This document shows positions 16,080 to 24,646 of a DNA stretch of 64,000 nucleotides, in pieces (the stretch's first letter is position 1; each line of letters opens with the position of its first letter). The notes under the pieces were generated by a model, which saw only the letters and a program-made list of their open reading frames with translations, was not told the origin of the DNA and did no database searches. Source of the DNA: FEN-299 sp963717945 (GTDB lineage Bacteria > Acidobacteriota > Vicinamibacteria > Vicinamibacterales > Fen-181); assembly GCA_963717945.1 (NCBI GenBank), contig CAVQXT010000003.1:496001-560000 (forward strand), read 5' to 3'. Position numbers and translations under genes: made by a program.

Positions 16080-17693
16080 GCGCCGACAAGCTCGACCCGA
16101 CGCGCCTCTCGACGGTGGACTACACTCCGCCGCGGCGCCCGTGGCGCGACCCGCGCGTCGAGTTCCGCAAGGGCACCTACGGCCATGCCGCGCCGCGTCG
16201 GCACGTCGAGTATCTCGGCCTCCCCAACGCCCGCGACTGGCAGCCGCCCGACGCCGACTGGAAGCTGCCCGGCAACTGGAAGCAGATCATCCTCGACGGC
16301 ATGAAGGACCGGCTCGAACGCTACCGATCGTTCCGGCTCTTCATGGACACCTGCGTGCGGTGCGGCGCCTGCGCGGACAAGTGCCACTTCTACCTGGGCT
16401 CGGGCGATCCCAAGAACACGCCGGTCCTCAGGGCCGAGCTGCTCCGCTCGGTCTATCGCCGGTACTTCACGACCTCCGGCCGCCTGTTCGGTTCGCTGGC
16501 CGGCGCGCGCGACCTGACCGAGGACGTCATCAAGGAGTGGTTCTTCTACTTTCACCAGTGCACCGAGTGCCGGCGCTGCTCGGTGTTCTGCCCGCAGCGG
16601 GATCGACACCGCGGAGATCACGATGATCGGCCGCGAGTTGCTGAACCTGGTGGGCTGCAACATCCAGTGGATCGTCGAGCCGGCGTCGAACTGTGACCGC
16701 GTCGGCAACCACCTCGGGATCCAGCCCCACGGCTTCAAGGACAGCCTCGAGTTCGCCGCCGGCGAGATCGAGGAGCTCACGGGCATCCGGATCGACGTCC
16801 CGATTGGCAAGAAGGGCGCCGAGGTGCTGCTCGTCGTCCCCTCGGCCGACTACTTCGCCACGCCGCACTACTACACGCTGCTCGGCTACCTGATGCTGCT
16901 GCACGAGGCGGGCGTGGACTACACCTTCAGCGCCTACGCCTCGGAAGGCGGCAACTTCGGCCTCTTCGCCTCGCACGAGCTGGCCAAGCGGCTGAACGCC
17001 AAGATCTACGCCGAGGCGAAGCGGCTGGGCGTGAAGTGGATCCTCGGCGGCGAGTGCGGCCACATGTGGCGCGTCGTGCATCAATACATGGGCACGATGA
17101 ACGGTCCGGCCGATTTCCTCGAGGTGCCGGTGTCTCCGGTCACCGGGACGCGGTTCGAGCACGCCTCGTCCACCAGGATGCTCCACATCTGCGAGTTCAC
17201 CGCGGATCTGATCGCCCACGGCCGGCTCGCCCTCGACCGGTCGAGGAACGATCGGTGGAACGTCACGTTCCACGACTCGTGCAACCCGTCGCGCGCGATG
17301 GGCCTCTACGAGGAGCCCCGGATCATCCTCCGCGAGGTGGTCAAGGAGTTCCACGAGATGCCGGAGGACACGATCCGCGAGCGGACGCTCTGCTGCGGCG
17401 CGGGCGCGGGCCTCGGCGCCGACGAGAACGTCGAGACGCGGATGCGCGGCGGCCGCCCGCGCGCCATGGCCGTGAACCACGTGCGCGGGCGCCACGGCAC
17501 CAACTGCGTGGCCTGCATCTGCGCGGTGGACAAGGCCTCGCTGCCGCCGCTGCTCGACTTCTGGGTGCCCGGCGTCGAGGTGGCCGGCGTCCACGAACTG
17601 GTCGGCAACGCGCTCGTGATGAAGGGGGAGCGCCCGCGGATGACGGACCTGCGCGGCGAGCCGCTTCGCGGCGCCGGGGGCGAGCGTGCGTAA
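16076..17693 (+). CDS. dsrK: DsrK, catalytic HdrD-like iron-sulfur subunit (frameshifted as written)
   Basis: DsrK faces the cytoplasm and reduces the DsrC trisulfide. The frame from ATG 16076 gives two ferredoxin motifs (C93, C96, C99, C103; C162, C165, C168, C172), then breaks near 16596, where CPHGID-type coding is read as CPQRDRH. The second frame resumes at once and runs to 17693. It contains the two CCG-type half-sites HDSCNPSR, LCCGAGAG and CVACICA that bind the unusual [4Fe-4S] cluster. Removing one base at 16595-16598 restores a 538-residue protein of normal length. All cluster ligands survive, so a consensus error is likelier than a pseudogene. The end overlaps the GTG of dsrJ. Confidence 0.9.
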
Positions 17694-18102
17694 GCGTGCG
17701 CTCCTCATCGGCGGCCTGGCGGCGCTCGTGGCGCTCGCCACCTGGCCGGTCTGGCGCGCGCTGGCCGGGCCGTCCCCGTCCGCGCCCGAGCTGGCGCGGC
17801 CTCTCGGCGCGACCGAGTGCGTCGCGCCCACCGATTACATGCGCGCGTCGCACATGAAACTGCTCGAGCAGTGGCGCGACCGTGTCGTTCGCGACGGGGT
17901 CCGCACCTACACCGACCGTCGCGGCCGGGTGGTGATGATGAGCCTGTCGAAGACGTGCCTCGGGGCCTGCCACACCGACAAGACGACGTTCTGCGACCGC
18001 TGCCACGACTACGCGGGCGTGAAGCCCACGTGCTGGGACTGCCACGTGGTGCCGCTCGTGAAAGCGCCGCCAGCGCTGGCGGCGATGGGGGAGGCCCGAT
18101 GA
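17686..18102 (+). CDS. dsrJ: DsrJ, periplasmic triheme cytochrome c
   Basis: A 138-residue cytochrome with an N-terminal membrane anchor (about 5-24) and three heme-binding sites: C91-LGA-C95-H96, C103-DR-C106-H107 and C116-WD-C119-H120. The first is a CX3CH motif rather than CXXCH. C45 in the segment ECVAPTDYMRASHM matches the cysteine proposed as an unusual axial heme ligand in known DsrJ, and WRDRVVRDG is the family signature. It takes part in electron flow on the periplasmic side. GTG at 17686 overlaps the dsrK stop, and its TGA overlaps the dsrO ATG. Confidence 0.93.
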   Translation: MRKRALLIGGLAALVALATWPVWRALAGPSPSAPELARPLGATECVAPTDYMRASHMKLLEQWRDRVVRDGVRTYTDRRGRVVMMSLSKTCLGACHTDKTTFCDRCHDYAGVKPTCWDCHVVPLVKAPPALAAMGEAR

Positions 18103-18839
18103 GCGCCAGCCGCCGCGTCTTTCTCCGCCTGGCGGCCACGGCCGCCACCGCGGCGGCGGCCGGGTCGGCGCTCGGGTGCGCCGCGGCCGGAGGGCCGCGC
18201 CGCCGGCTCGCGCTGGCGATCGACGCGCGGAAGTGCCTCGACGTGCACGGCTGCCGCGCCTGCATCGACGCCTGTCACGACGCGCACAACGTGCCGGCGA
18301 TTCCCGATCGGGCGCACGAGGTGAAGTGGATCTGGAAGGAGCCGTTCGAGCGGGCGCTCGCCGTCCGGGAGCCGGAAACGCTGCCCGCCGCGCTCCGCGG
18401 CAGCGACGTCCTGGTTCTCTGCAACCACTGCGACAACCCGCCCTGCGTGCGCGTCTGTCCGACCGGGGCGACCTGGCGGCGGGATGACGGCGTGGTGGCC
18501 ATGGACGAGCACCGATGCATCGGCTGCAGGTATTGCATGGCCGCCTGTCCCTACGGGTCCCGCAGTTTCAACTTCGTGGACCCGCGGCCGTTTGTCGCGC
18601 ATCCGACGAGTGACTACCCGACGCGGACCAAGGGCGTCGTCGAGAAGTGCACGCTCTGCGAAGAGCGCCTCGCGGTTGGGCGGCTGCCTGCCTGCGTGGA
18701 GGCTTGCCCGGCTCGCGCGATGATCTTCGGCGACCTCGACGACCGGGGATCGGAGATTCGGAGACTGCTGAACGAGCGGTATGCGGTCAGGCGGAAGCTC
18801 GAACTGGGGACGAGGCCACAGGTGTTCTACGTGATCTGA
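18099..18839 (+). CDS. dsrO: DsrO, Tat-exported four-cluster ferredoxin subunit
   Basis: A 246-residue periplasmic iron-sulfur protein with a Tat signal (SRRVFLRLAATAA). It has sixteen cysteines in four groups: 46-52-55-59, 108-111-116-120, 140-143-146-150 and 184-187-199-203. It links DsrJ with the quinone-reactive membrane subunit DsrP. A cysteine at 27 after A-L-G could be a weak lipobox. Length and motifs match DsrO. The ATGA overlap with dsrJ shows translational coupling; dsrP follows after 152 bases of repeat-like sequence. Confidence 0.94.
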   Translation: MSASRRVFLRLAATAATAAAAGSALGCAAAGGPRRRLALAIDARKCLDVHGCRACIDACHDAHNVPAIPDRAHEVKWIWKEPFERALAVREPETLPAALRGSDVLVLCNHCDNPPCVRVCPTGATWRRDDGVVAMDEHRCIGCRYCMAACPYGSRSFNFVDPRPFVAHPTSDYPTRTKGVVEKCTLCEERLAVGRLPACVEACPARAMIFGDLDDRGSEIRRLLNERYAVRRKLELGTRPQVFYVI

Positions 18840-18840
18840 C

Positions 18841-18975
18841 GGGTTGACGGCTGACGGCGGAGGGCCGAAGGCGGAGGGCCGACCAGGAGGCCGGCCCCAC
18901 CATGTGTCTGGTGGCGCGAGCCTCCTGGCTCGCGAAGGGGCCATCAGCCGTCAGCCTTTGGCCATCAGCCCCGTG
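18841..18975. repeat. Word-array spacer between dsrO and dsrP
   Basis: Repeated words GGCGGAGGGCCGA and CATCAGCC flank a short inverted repeat around GAGCCTCCTGGCTC (about 18918-18931). No reading frame with a start and ribosome binding site was seen. It interrupts an otherwise tight operon. Confidence 0.6.
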
Positions 18976-18991
18976 ACAGGATGGTTCCCCC

Positions 18992-20152
18992 ATGTTCATG
19001 CTCGAAAAGGCCTTCGACGGCGGGCGGCGGTACTGGCTGTGGCTGGCGGCCCTGCTGGTCGTCGTGTGCGCGGCCGCGTGGTGCTACGCGCTCCAGTTGC
19101 GCGTCGGGCTTGGCGTCACCGGCCTGACCCGCGACGTGACCTGGGGCCTCTACATCGCCCAGTTCACCTTCTTCGTCGGTGTCGCCGCCTCGGCCGTCGT
19201 TGTCGTGCTGCCGTACTACCTGCACGACTACAAGGCGTTCGGCCGGGTGACGATCCTCGGCGAGTTCGTCGCCATCTCGGCCTTGACGATGTGCGCGGCG
19301 TTCATCTTCGTGGACATGGGCCAGCCGTCGCGCCTGCTGAACGTCGTGCGCTACGCCGCCCCGGGCTCGCTGATGTTCTGGGACCTGGTCGCGCTCGGCG
19401 GCTACCTCGTGCTGAACGTGATCATCACGCGGGTGACGCTCGAGTCCGAGCGGTGCCAGGCGGCGCCGCCGCGGTGGGTCCGGCGGATGATCCTGCTCTC
19501 GATCCCGTGGGCGATCAGCATCCATACGGTTACGGCATTCCTGTACAGCGGTCTGGCCGGCCGGCCGTTCTGGCTGACCGCGCTCCTCGCCCCGCGGTTC
19601 CTCGCGTCGGCGTTCGCGGCGGGTCCCGCGCTGCTCATCCTGCTGTGTCTGCTCGTGCGCCGATGGTGGGACCTCAGGGTGGCCGACGAGGCCATCCGGA
19701 GGATCGCGGTGATCGTGACCTACGCGCTGGCGGCCCATCTGTTCTTCGTGGCCGTGGAACTGTTCACCGTCTTCTACAGCCAGGTGCCGGACGCTCTTGA
19801 GCCGTACCGCTATCTCTACGCCGGCCTCGACGGCCAGGCCCAGCTGACGCCGTGGACCTGGGTGTCGGTGGGGCTCGCGGTCACCGCGCTCGTGGTACTG
19901 CTCACGCCGGCGGTCCGCGCGCGCCGCGCGACGCTCGCGGCCGCCTGCGTCGCCGTATTCGTGGCGCTCTGGATCGAGAAGGGACTGGGGCTGGTGGTCG
20001 CCGGCTTCGTCCCCGCGCCGCTCGGCAACGTCCCCGGCTACGTGCCGACCTGGCGGGAGGTGACGATCGTGGCCGGCATCTGGGCGGTGGGCGCCATGAT
20101 GGTGACGGTGTTCTTCAAGATCACCGCCGCCGTCAGGACGGACGGGCAGTGA
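18992..20152 (+). CDS. dsrP: DsrP, NrfD-like quinone-interacting membrane subunit
   Basis: A 386-residue polytopic protein with about ten transmembrane segments of the NrfD/PsrC type, the quinone-site subunit of DsrMKJOP. Typical segments are TWGLYIAQFTFFVGVAASA, the loop FVDMGQPSRLLNV, and GSLMFWDLVALGGYL. The ATG at 18992 follows a repeat-like spacer. Its TGA overlaps the GTG of dsrN. With dsrMKJO it completes all five subunits of the complex. Confidence 0.94.
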   Translation: MFMLEKAFDGGRRYWLWLAALLVVVCAAAWCYALQLRVGLGVTGLTRDVTWGLYIAQFTFFVGVAASAVVVVLPYYLHDYKAFGRVTILGEFVAISALTMCAAFIFVDMGQPSRLLNVVRYAAPGSLMFWDLVALGGYLVLNVIITRVTLESERCQAAPPRWVRRMILLSIPWAISIHTVTAFLYSGLAGRPFWLTALLAPRFLASAFAAGPALLILLCLLVRRWWDLRVADEAIRRIAVIVTYALAAHLFFVAVELFTVFYSQVPDALEPYRYLYAGLDGQAQLTPWTWVSVGLAVTALVVLLTPAVRARRATLAAACVAVFVALWIEKGLGLVVAGFVPAPLGNVPGYVPTWREVTIVAGIWAVGAMMVTVFFKITAAVRTDGQ

Positions 20153-21558
20153 CCGAGTCACGCGCGCCGCGGATCGTCGTGGCCGGCCTGTCGGGCGACG
20201 GCGGCAAGACGCTGGTGTCGCTGGCGCTCGCGCTGGGCGCGCGGGACCGCGGCGTGCACGTCCGCGGGTTCAAGAAGGGGCCGGACTACATCGACGCGTC
20301 CTGGCTCGCCTGGGCGACGGCGGCGCCCGCGAGGAACCTCGACACGTTCCTGATGGGAGACGACGGCGCCCGGCGCGGGTTTGCGGATCATGCCGCGCGA
20401 GGCGCAGAAGGGCTCAACGTCATCGAAGGCAACCGCGGCCTCTTCGACGGCGTGGACGCCACGGGGACGCACAGCACGGCGGCGCTGGCCGAAGTGCTCG
20501 ATTCACCAGTTCTGCTCGTCATCGACGCGCGCAAGATGACCGCGACCGCCGCGGCGCTGGTTCTCGGCTGCCAGGTGATGGCGCCCGAGCTCCGGATCGC
20601 CGGCGTCGTGCTGAACCGCGTGGCCGGCGGCCGCCATGAGACGGTCGCGCGCGAGGCCATCGAGCGCACCTGCGGCGTCAGCGTGCTGGGCGCCATTCCG
20701 CGCCTCGAGGAATCAGAGTTGCTGCCCGGCCGCCACCTGGGCCTGGTGACACCGCACGAACACGACGCGAAAGGCCGCCTGGCCGACCGGCTTCGGGCGA
20801 CGGCGCAGGAAAGCCTGGACCTGGACCGGATTCTCGAACGCGCGCGGGCGACGTCGCCAATCGACGAGGAGTCGCTGCGGGCCGCGACGCGCCCGGCGGC
20901 CAGCATCACCGAGGAACCCATCGCGATCGGGTATCTCTCGGACTCCGCCTTCAGCTTCTACTATCCCGAGAATCTCGAGGCGCTCGAGGCGCGAGGCGCA
21001 AGGGTGGTGCCGCTATCGTCGCTCTCGGGCGACGCCATCCCGACGACGCTGGACGCGCTCTATGTCGGGGGCGGATTCCCCGAGACGCACGCGGCCCGAC
21101 TCTCGGGGAACGCCGCGCTGCTCGCGTCGCTTCGCGCCTGCGCCGCCGACGGTCTGCCGATCTACGCGGAGTGCGGCGGCCTGATGCTGCTCGCCCGATC
21201 CGTTTCGTGGCAGGGCGTGCGGCACGAGATGTCCGGCGTCCTGCCGGTGGACGTGGAGGTGCTCGCCAGGCCCCAGGGGCATGGATACGTCGTCCTCTCG
21301 GTGGACCGGCCGAACCCGTTCTTCGACGTCGGCCGCGAGATTCGCGCCCACGAGTTCCACTATTCACGCATCGTCGGCGAGGTGCCGGAGACCTCCTGCG
21401 CCGTCCGGCGAGGCACGGGCTGCGGCGGCGGACGGGACGCGATCGTGACCGGCAGTGTCTGGGCCAGCTACGCGCACGTGCACGCCGCCGGCACGCCCGA
21501 GTGGGCGGACGGCATGGTGGCCGCGGCGAGGCGATACCGGAACGGCGGTCGATCATGA
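20149..21558 (+). CDS. dsrN: DsrN, siroheme amidase of the cobyrinate a,c-diamide synthase family
   Basis: A 469-residue CbiA-family glutamine amidotransferase. The N-terminal ATP domain shows GLSGDGGKT (12-20) and GFKKGPDYIDASW; the C-terminal class I glutaminase domain has YAECGGLM with the nucleophile at about C342 and a late histidine in ASYAHVHAAG. In dsr loci this enzyme makes siroheme amide for DsrAB. CbiA of cobalamin synthesis is the alternative, but the position between dsrP and cysG, with overlaps on both sides, favours DsrN. GTG at 20149 overlaps the dsrP stop. Confidence 0.93.
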   Translation: MTESRAPRIVVAGLSGDGGKTLVSLALALGARDRGVHVRGFKKGPDYIDASWLAWATAAPARNLDTFLMGDDGARRGFADHAARGAEGLNVIEGNRGLFDGVDATGTHSTAALAEVLDSPVLLVIDARKMTATAAALVLGCQVMAPELRIAGVVLNRVAGGRHETVAREAIERTCGVSVLGAIPRLEESELLPGRHLGLVTPHEHDAKGRLADRLRATAQESLDLDRILERARATSPIDEESLRAATRPAASITEEPIAIGYLSDSAFSFYYPENLEALEARGARVVPLSSLSGDAIPTTLDALYVGGGFPETHAARLSGNAALLASLRACAADGLPIYAECGGLMLLARSVSWQGVRHEMSGVLPVDVEVLARPQGHGYVVLSVDRPNPFFDVGREIRAHEFHYSRIVGEVPETSCAVRRGTGCGGGRDAIVTGSVWASYAHVHAAGTPEWADGMVAAARRYRNGGRS

Positions 21559-22913
21559 CTGGAAGAGCGCGCCGCGGGTGGCGGCATCCGATCTTCGTGG
21601 ACCTCACCGGCCAACCGGTCGTGGTCGTCGGCGGCGGAACGGTGGCCGAACGGAAGATCGAGAGCCTGATCGAGTCGGGCGCGCGCATTACGGTCGTGAG
21701 CCCCGAGTCGACGGACCTCGTCGCCCGGTGGGCGGAGACCGGGCGGATCGCCCTCGAACGGCGTCCCTATCGGGCGGGCGACCTGGCCGGCGCAAGGCTG
21801 GCTTACGCGGCGACGGCCGACCCGGGCGTGAACCGGGCGATTCGAGACGAGGCGCGCCGCGAAGGAATCTGGCTCAACGTCGTCGATCAGCCGGACTTGT
21901 GCGATTTCATTACGCCCGCCCTCGTTCGCCGCGGCGATCTGACGATCGCCGTGTCGACCAACGGCCGCGTGCCCGGGCTCTCGAAGCAAATCCGGCAGCA
22001 ACTCGAGCAGCGTTACGGTCCGGACTACGCGGACACGGTGGAGCGGCTCGGCGAAGAGCGCACACGCGCCCGGGCCGCTGCCTCGGGGTCGGAGCCGGCG
22101 CTCGCTGGAACGTCATCGCACCGTCGGCAGCCGGGGGCCGCGGCCGGCACCGTCTACCTCGTCGGCGCCGGTCCCGGCGATCCCGATCTGCTGACCGTCA
22201 AGGGCCGTCGGCTGCTCGAGGCGGCCGACACGGTGGTCTACGACGCGCTCGTCGATCCCCGCCTGCTCGACCTGTGCCCCCCGACCGCGGCCCGCATCTT
22301 CGTGGGCAAGCGCGACAGCCGTCACAGCCTGCCGCAGGCGGAGATCAACGACCGGCTCATCGAGGAAGCGAGGTCGCGCCGGGTCGTCGTCCGCCTGAAG
22401 GGGGGCGACCCCTTCATCTTCGGCCGCGGCGGCGAGGAAGCCGAGGCGCTTGGCCAGGCCGGCATCCCCTATGAGGTGGTGCCGGGCGTGTCGGCCGGCG
22501 TCGCCGTGCCTGCCTACTCGGGGATCCCGCTCACGCACCGGGACTTCACCTCCGAAGTCGTGTTCCTCACGGGCCATTCCTGCGCGAGCAGCCCGTGCCC
22601 GGTCGACTGGGGCCGCTACGCGAAGTCGCCGGCCTCGCTCGTGATCTTCATGGGGCTGCACAACCTGAAGTCGATCGCGCACGAACTGATGGAGCGTGGG
22701 CGCGACCCCGAATGCCCGGTCGCGGTGATCGAAAACGGCACCACCGAGGCGCAGCGGACCATCGTCGCCCCGCTGGCCCGGATCGCTGAAGAGGCCGAAG
22801 CCGCCGCGGTCAGGCCGCCGGCGCTGATCGTCGTCGGAGAGGTTGTGGGCCTTCGCGAAAAACTGAACTGGTTCAGGGAGACATCATCATGCGGACAGCC
22901 GGAACGGCGCTGA
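21555..22913 (+). CDS. cysG: Siroheme synthase (precorrin-2 dehydrogenase/ferrochelatase fused to uroporphyrinogen-III methyltransferase)
   Basis: A 452-residue fusion close to the size of enteric CysG. The N-terminal NAD domain (to about 150) has VVVVGGGTVAERKI and NVVDQPDLCDFITPA; the C-terminal SAM-dependent methyltransferase (from about 199) has VGAGPGDPDLLT, VYDALVD and LKGGDPFIFGRGGEE. It makes siroheme from uroporphyrinogen III, the cofactor of DsrAB and substrate of DsrN. ATG overlaps the dsrN stop (ATGA). The linker at 165-198 is Ala/Arg-rich and poorly conserved. It ends 25 bases inside the next gene. Confidence 0.95.
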   Translation: MTGRARRGWRHPIFVDLTGQPVVVVGGGTVAERKIESLIESGARITVVSPESTDLVARWAETGRIALERRPYRAGDLAGARLAYAATADPGVNRAIRDEARREGIWLNVVDQPDLCDFITPALVRRGDLTIAVSTNGRVPGLSKQIRQQLEQRYGPDYADTVERLGEERTRARAAASGSEPALAGTSSHRRQPGAAAGTVYLVGAGPGDPDLLTVKGRRLLEAADTVVYDALVDPRLLDLCPPTAARIFVGKRDSRHSLPQAEINDRLIEEARSRRVVVRLKGGDPFIFGRGGEEAEALGQAGIPYEVVPGVSAGVAVPAYSGIPLTHRDFTSEVVFLTGHSCASSPCPVDWGRYAKSPASLVIFMGLHNLKSIAHELMERGRDPECPVAVIENGTTEAQRTIVAPLARIAEEAEAAAVRPPALIVVGEVVGLREKLNWFRETSSCGQPERR

Positions 22914-24502
22914 TTTCCATCGTGGCCCTCATGGGGGCGGGGCTGCCGGCCCTCTCCCAGACCGTTCGGACGCCGGCCGAACAGTCCGGCTATTCGCGCT
23001 ACACCCAGTACCAGGACATCGCGCCGTTCCTCGACGAGGTTGCGACGGCCTCGAAGCAGACGAAGGTGCTCGTGGCAGGGAAGACCGGGGAGGCGAAGGA
23101 CTTCGCCGCGGCGAACCTCTACCTGGTCGTCCTCACCGCCGAAGGCATCGACACGCCGCAGGCCCTGAACCGGAAGAAGCCGACCGTCCTGGTTCTCGCC
23201 GCACAGCACGGGAACGAGCAGTCGGGCAAGGAGGCCGCGCTCGCGCTGATTCGCGACCTGGCCGTCGGCGACCTCAAGACGCTGCTCGGGCAGGTGAACG
23301 TCCTCGTGATGCCGCAGACCAACCCGTACGGGAACTTCGTCAACCGGCGGACCAACGAACAGGACCTCGACCTGAACCGCGATCACGTCAAGCTCGAGTC
23401 GCCCGAGACACGGGCGATCCATGCCGTCTTCCGGGCCTGGATGCCGGAGGCGTCGATCGACGTCCACGAGCAGGGCGACAACTACTACCGCGTCAACACC
23501 GGGCGCGTGACCAACGCCAACATCGCTCCCGCGATCCGCGCCTTCGCCCGCGACACGATCTACAAGGAGACCGAAGCGCTCGTCACCGCCGGCGGCTACA
23601 CGTGGCACGAGTACCTCGTCACCGAGGCGATGGGCAGCCAGGGCGCCGCGGGCGCGGCCGAGCCGACGGGCGCGAACCTGGAGGAGCTGACCCGCCCCAG
23701 CACGGTCGATCTCAACGACGGCCGCAACAGCCTGGGGATCTACGAGACGATCTCGTTCATCCAGGAGAGCGCTTCGCGCCACGACGTCCCCACGCTGAAA
23801 GACCGCACGACGTATCAATACCTGGGGATCAGGGCGTTCGTGCAGTCGGTGGCGCGCCACGCGGAAGAGGTGCGGAAGCTGGTCGCATCCAGCCGCGCGG
23901 CGCTGCTCAAAAAGGCCGGCGCGCCCGCCCCGGGTGACCTCGTCCACCTGCGGATGGCGCACGCCCGCGACCCGAAGGAGCCGCAGATCACCATCCAGCA
24001 CTTCCAGAGCGTGCCGGGCGCCGACGCGACAGCCCCCGCCTCGACGAAGGTCGTCACCGAGGTGGTCAAGAACTGGTTCCCGAACGTCGAGCCCACGATC
24101 TCGGTGCCTCGCGCCTACGGCTACATCGTCCCCGCAGCGCACAAGGACGTCGTGCAGACGATGATCGCGCACGGGATCGCGGTGCAGGCCTTCACCGCGG
24201 ACACCGAGGTGGAGGTCGAGCGCTACCTCGTCGACGACATCACGCCGTCAACCGAGGACTACGTGGCGCCGGACAAGATCGCGGTGACGAAGCAGACCGT
24301 CAAGGTGACGGTCCGGAAGGGCGACTACTACGTGAGCGGTGCGCAGCCGGCCGCGAATCTCATTCCGAACCTGCTCGAGCCGCAGGCGGAATTCGGGTTC
24401 ATCCGCTACAGGATGTTCAAGCTCGTCCCCGACAAGGGCGCCACGTTCCCGTTCCTGCGAGTGGCGAAGAGGCAGAGACTGCTGCTGGAGCCGCTGAAGT
24501 AG
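22889..24502 (+). CDS. Exported M14 zinc carboxypeptidase-like protein
   Basis: A 537-residue protein with a signal peptide (residues 1-23, ending ALSQ) and an M14 carboxypeptidase domain: HGNEQSGKEA supplies the first His and Glu zinc ligands, NPYGNFVNRR and DLNRDH the substrate site, and DVHEQG the third zinc ligand region. The C-terminal 200 residues form an extra domain common in acidobacterial members. The ATG at 22889 lies inside cysG, 25 bases before its stop, so translation may be coupled to the dsr operon. Function in that context is not evident; it probably degrades peptides in the periplasm or outside. Confidence 0.85.
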   Translation: MRTAGTALISIVALMGAGLPALSQTVRTPAEQSGYSRYTQYQDIAPFLDEVATASKQTKVLVAGKTGEAKDFAAANLYLVVLTAEGIDTPQALNRKKPTVLVLAAQHGNEQSGKEAALALIRDLAVGDLKTLLGQVNVLVMPQTNPYGNFVNRRTNEQDLDLNRDHVKLESPETRAIHAVFRAWMPEASIDVHEQGDNYYRVNTGRVTNANIAPAIRAFARDTIYKETEALVTAGGYTWHEYLVTEAMGSQGAAGAAEPTGANLEELTRPSTVDLNDGRNSLGIYETISFIQESASRHDVPTLKDRTTYQYLGIRAFVQSVARHAEEVRKLVASSRAALLKKAGAPAPGDLVHLRMAHARDPKEPQITIQHFQSVPGADATAPASTKVVTEVVKNWFPNVEPTISVPRAYGYIVPAAHKDVVQTMIAHGIAVQAFTADTEVEVERYLVDDITPSTEDYVAPDKIAVTKQTVKVTVRKGDYYVSGAQPAANLIPNLLEPQAEFGFIRYRMFKLVPDKGATFPFLRVAKRQRLLLEPLK

Positions 24503-24514
24503 ACGAAAGGCGGA

Positions 24515-24603
24515 AGGCTGCAGGCAGTGGCGCAGGCCTGAAGGCCTGCGGTATCTGGGAATCTCCGCAAGCTCAGCAGATAGCGCAGGGCTTCAGCCCT
24601 GCG
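24515..24603 (+). repeat. Left 88-bp inverted repeat of the TPP-gene cassette (family A pair)
   Basis: Starts GGCTGCAGGCAGTGG, contains a GGCCT/AGGCC hairpin unit, a spacer GGGAATCTCCGCAAG, and an inverted GGGCT/AGCCC unit. The same 88 bases occur in reverse orientation at 26307-26394 with only about three mismatches, spacer included. Confidence 0.85.
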
Positions 24604-24646
24604 CCGGCCGGACTGCCAATCGTTGTCATTTGTGTAGAATTCCCCA

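Noticed and set aside
16590..16604. Programmed ribosomal frameshifting in dsrK
   Set aside because: No slippery heptamer or downstream stimulatory structure is evident, and several unrelated genes in the window carry similar +1 changes, so a sequencing error is simpler.
10920..22913. Reverse (oxidative) Dsr pathway for sulfur oxidation
   Set aside because: dsrD is present and dsrEFH is absent. A dsrL homologue alone does not prove oxidation, and here it lacks the NAD(P)H domain.
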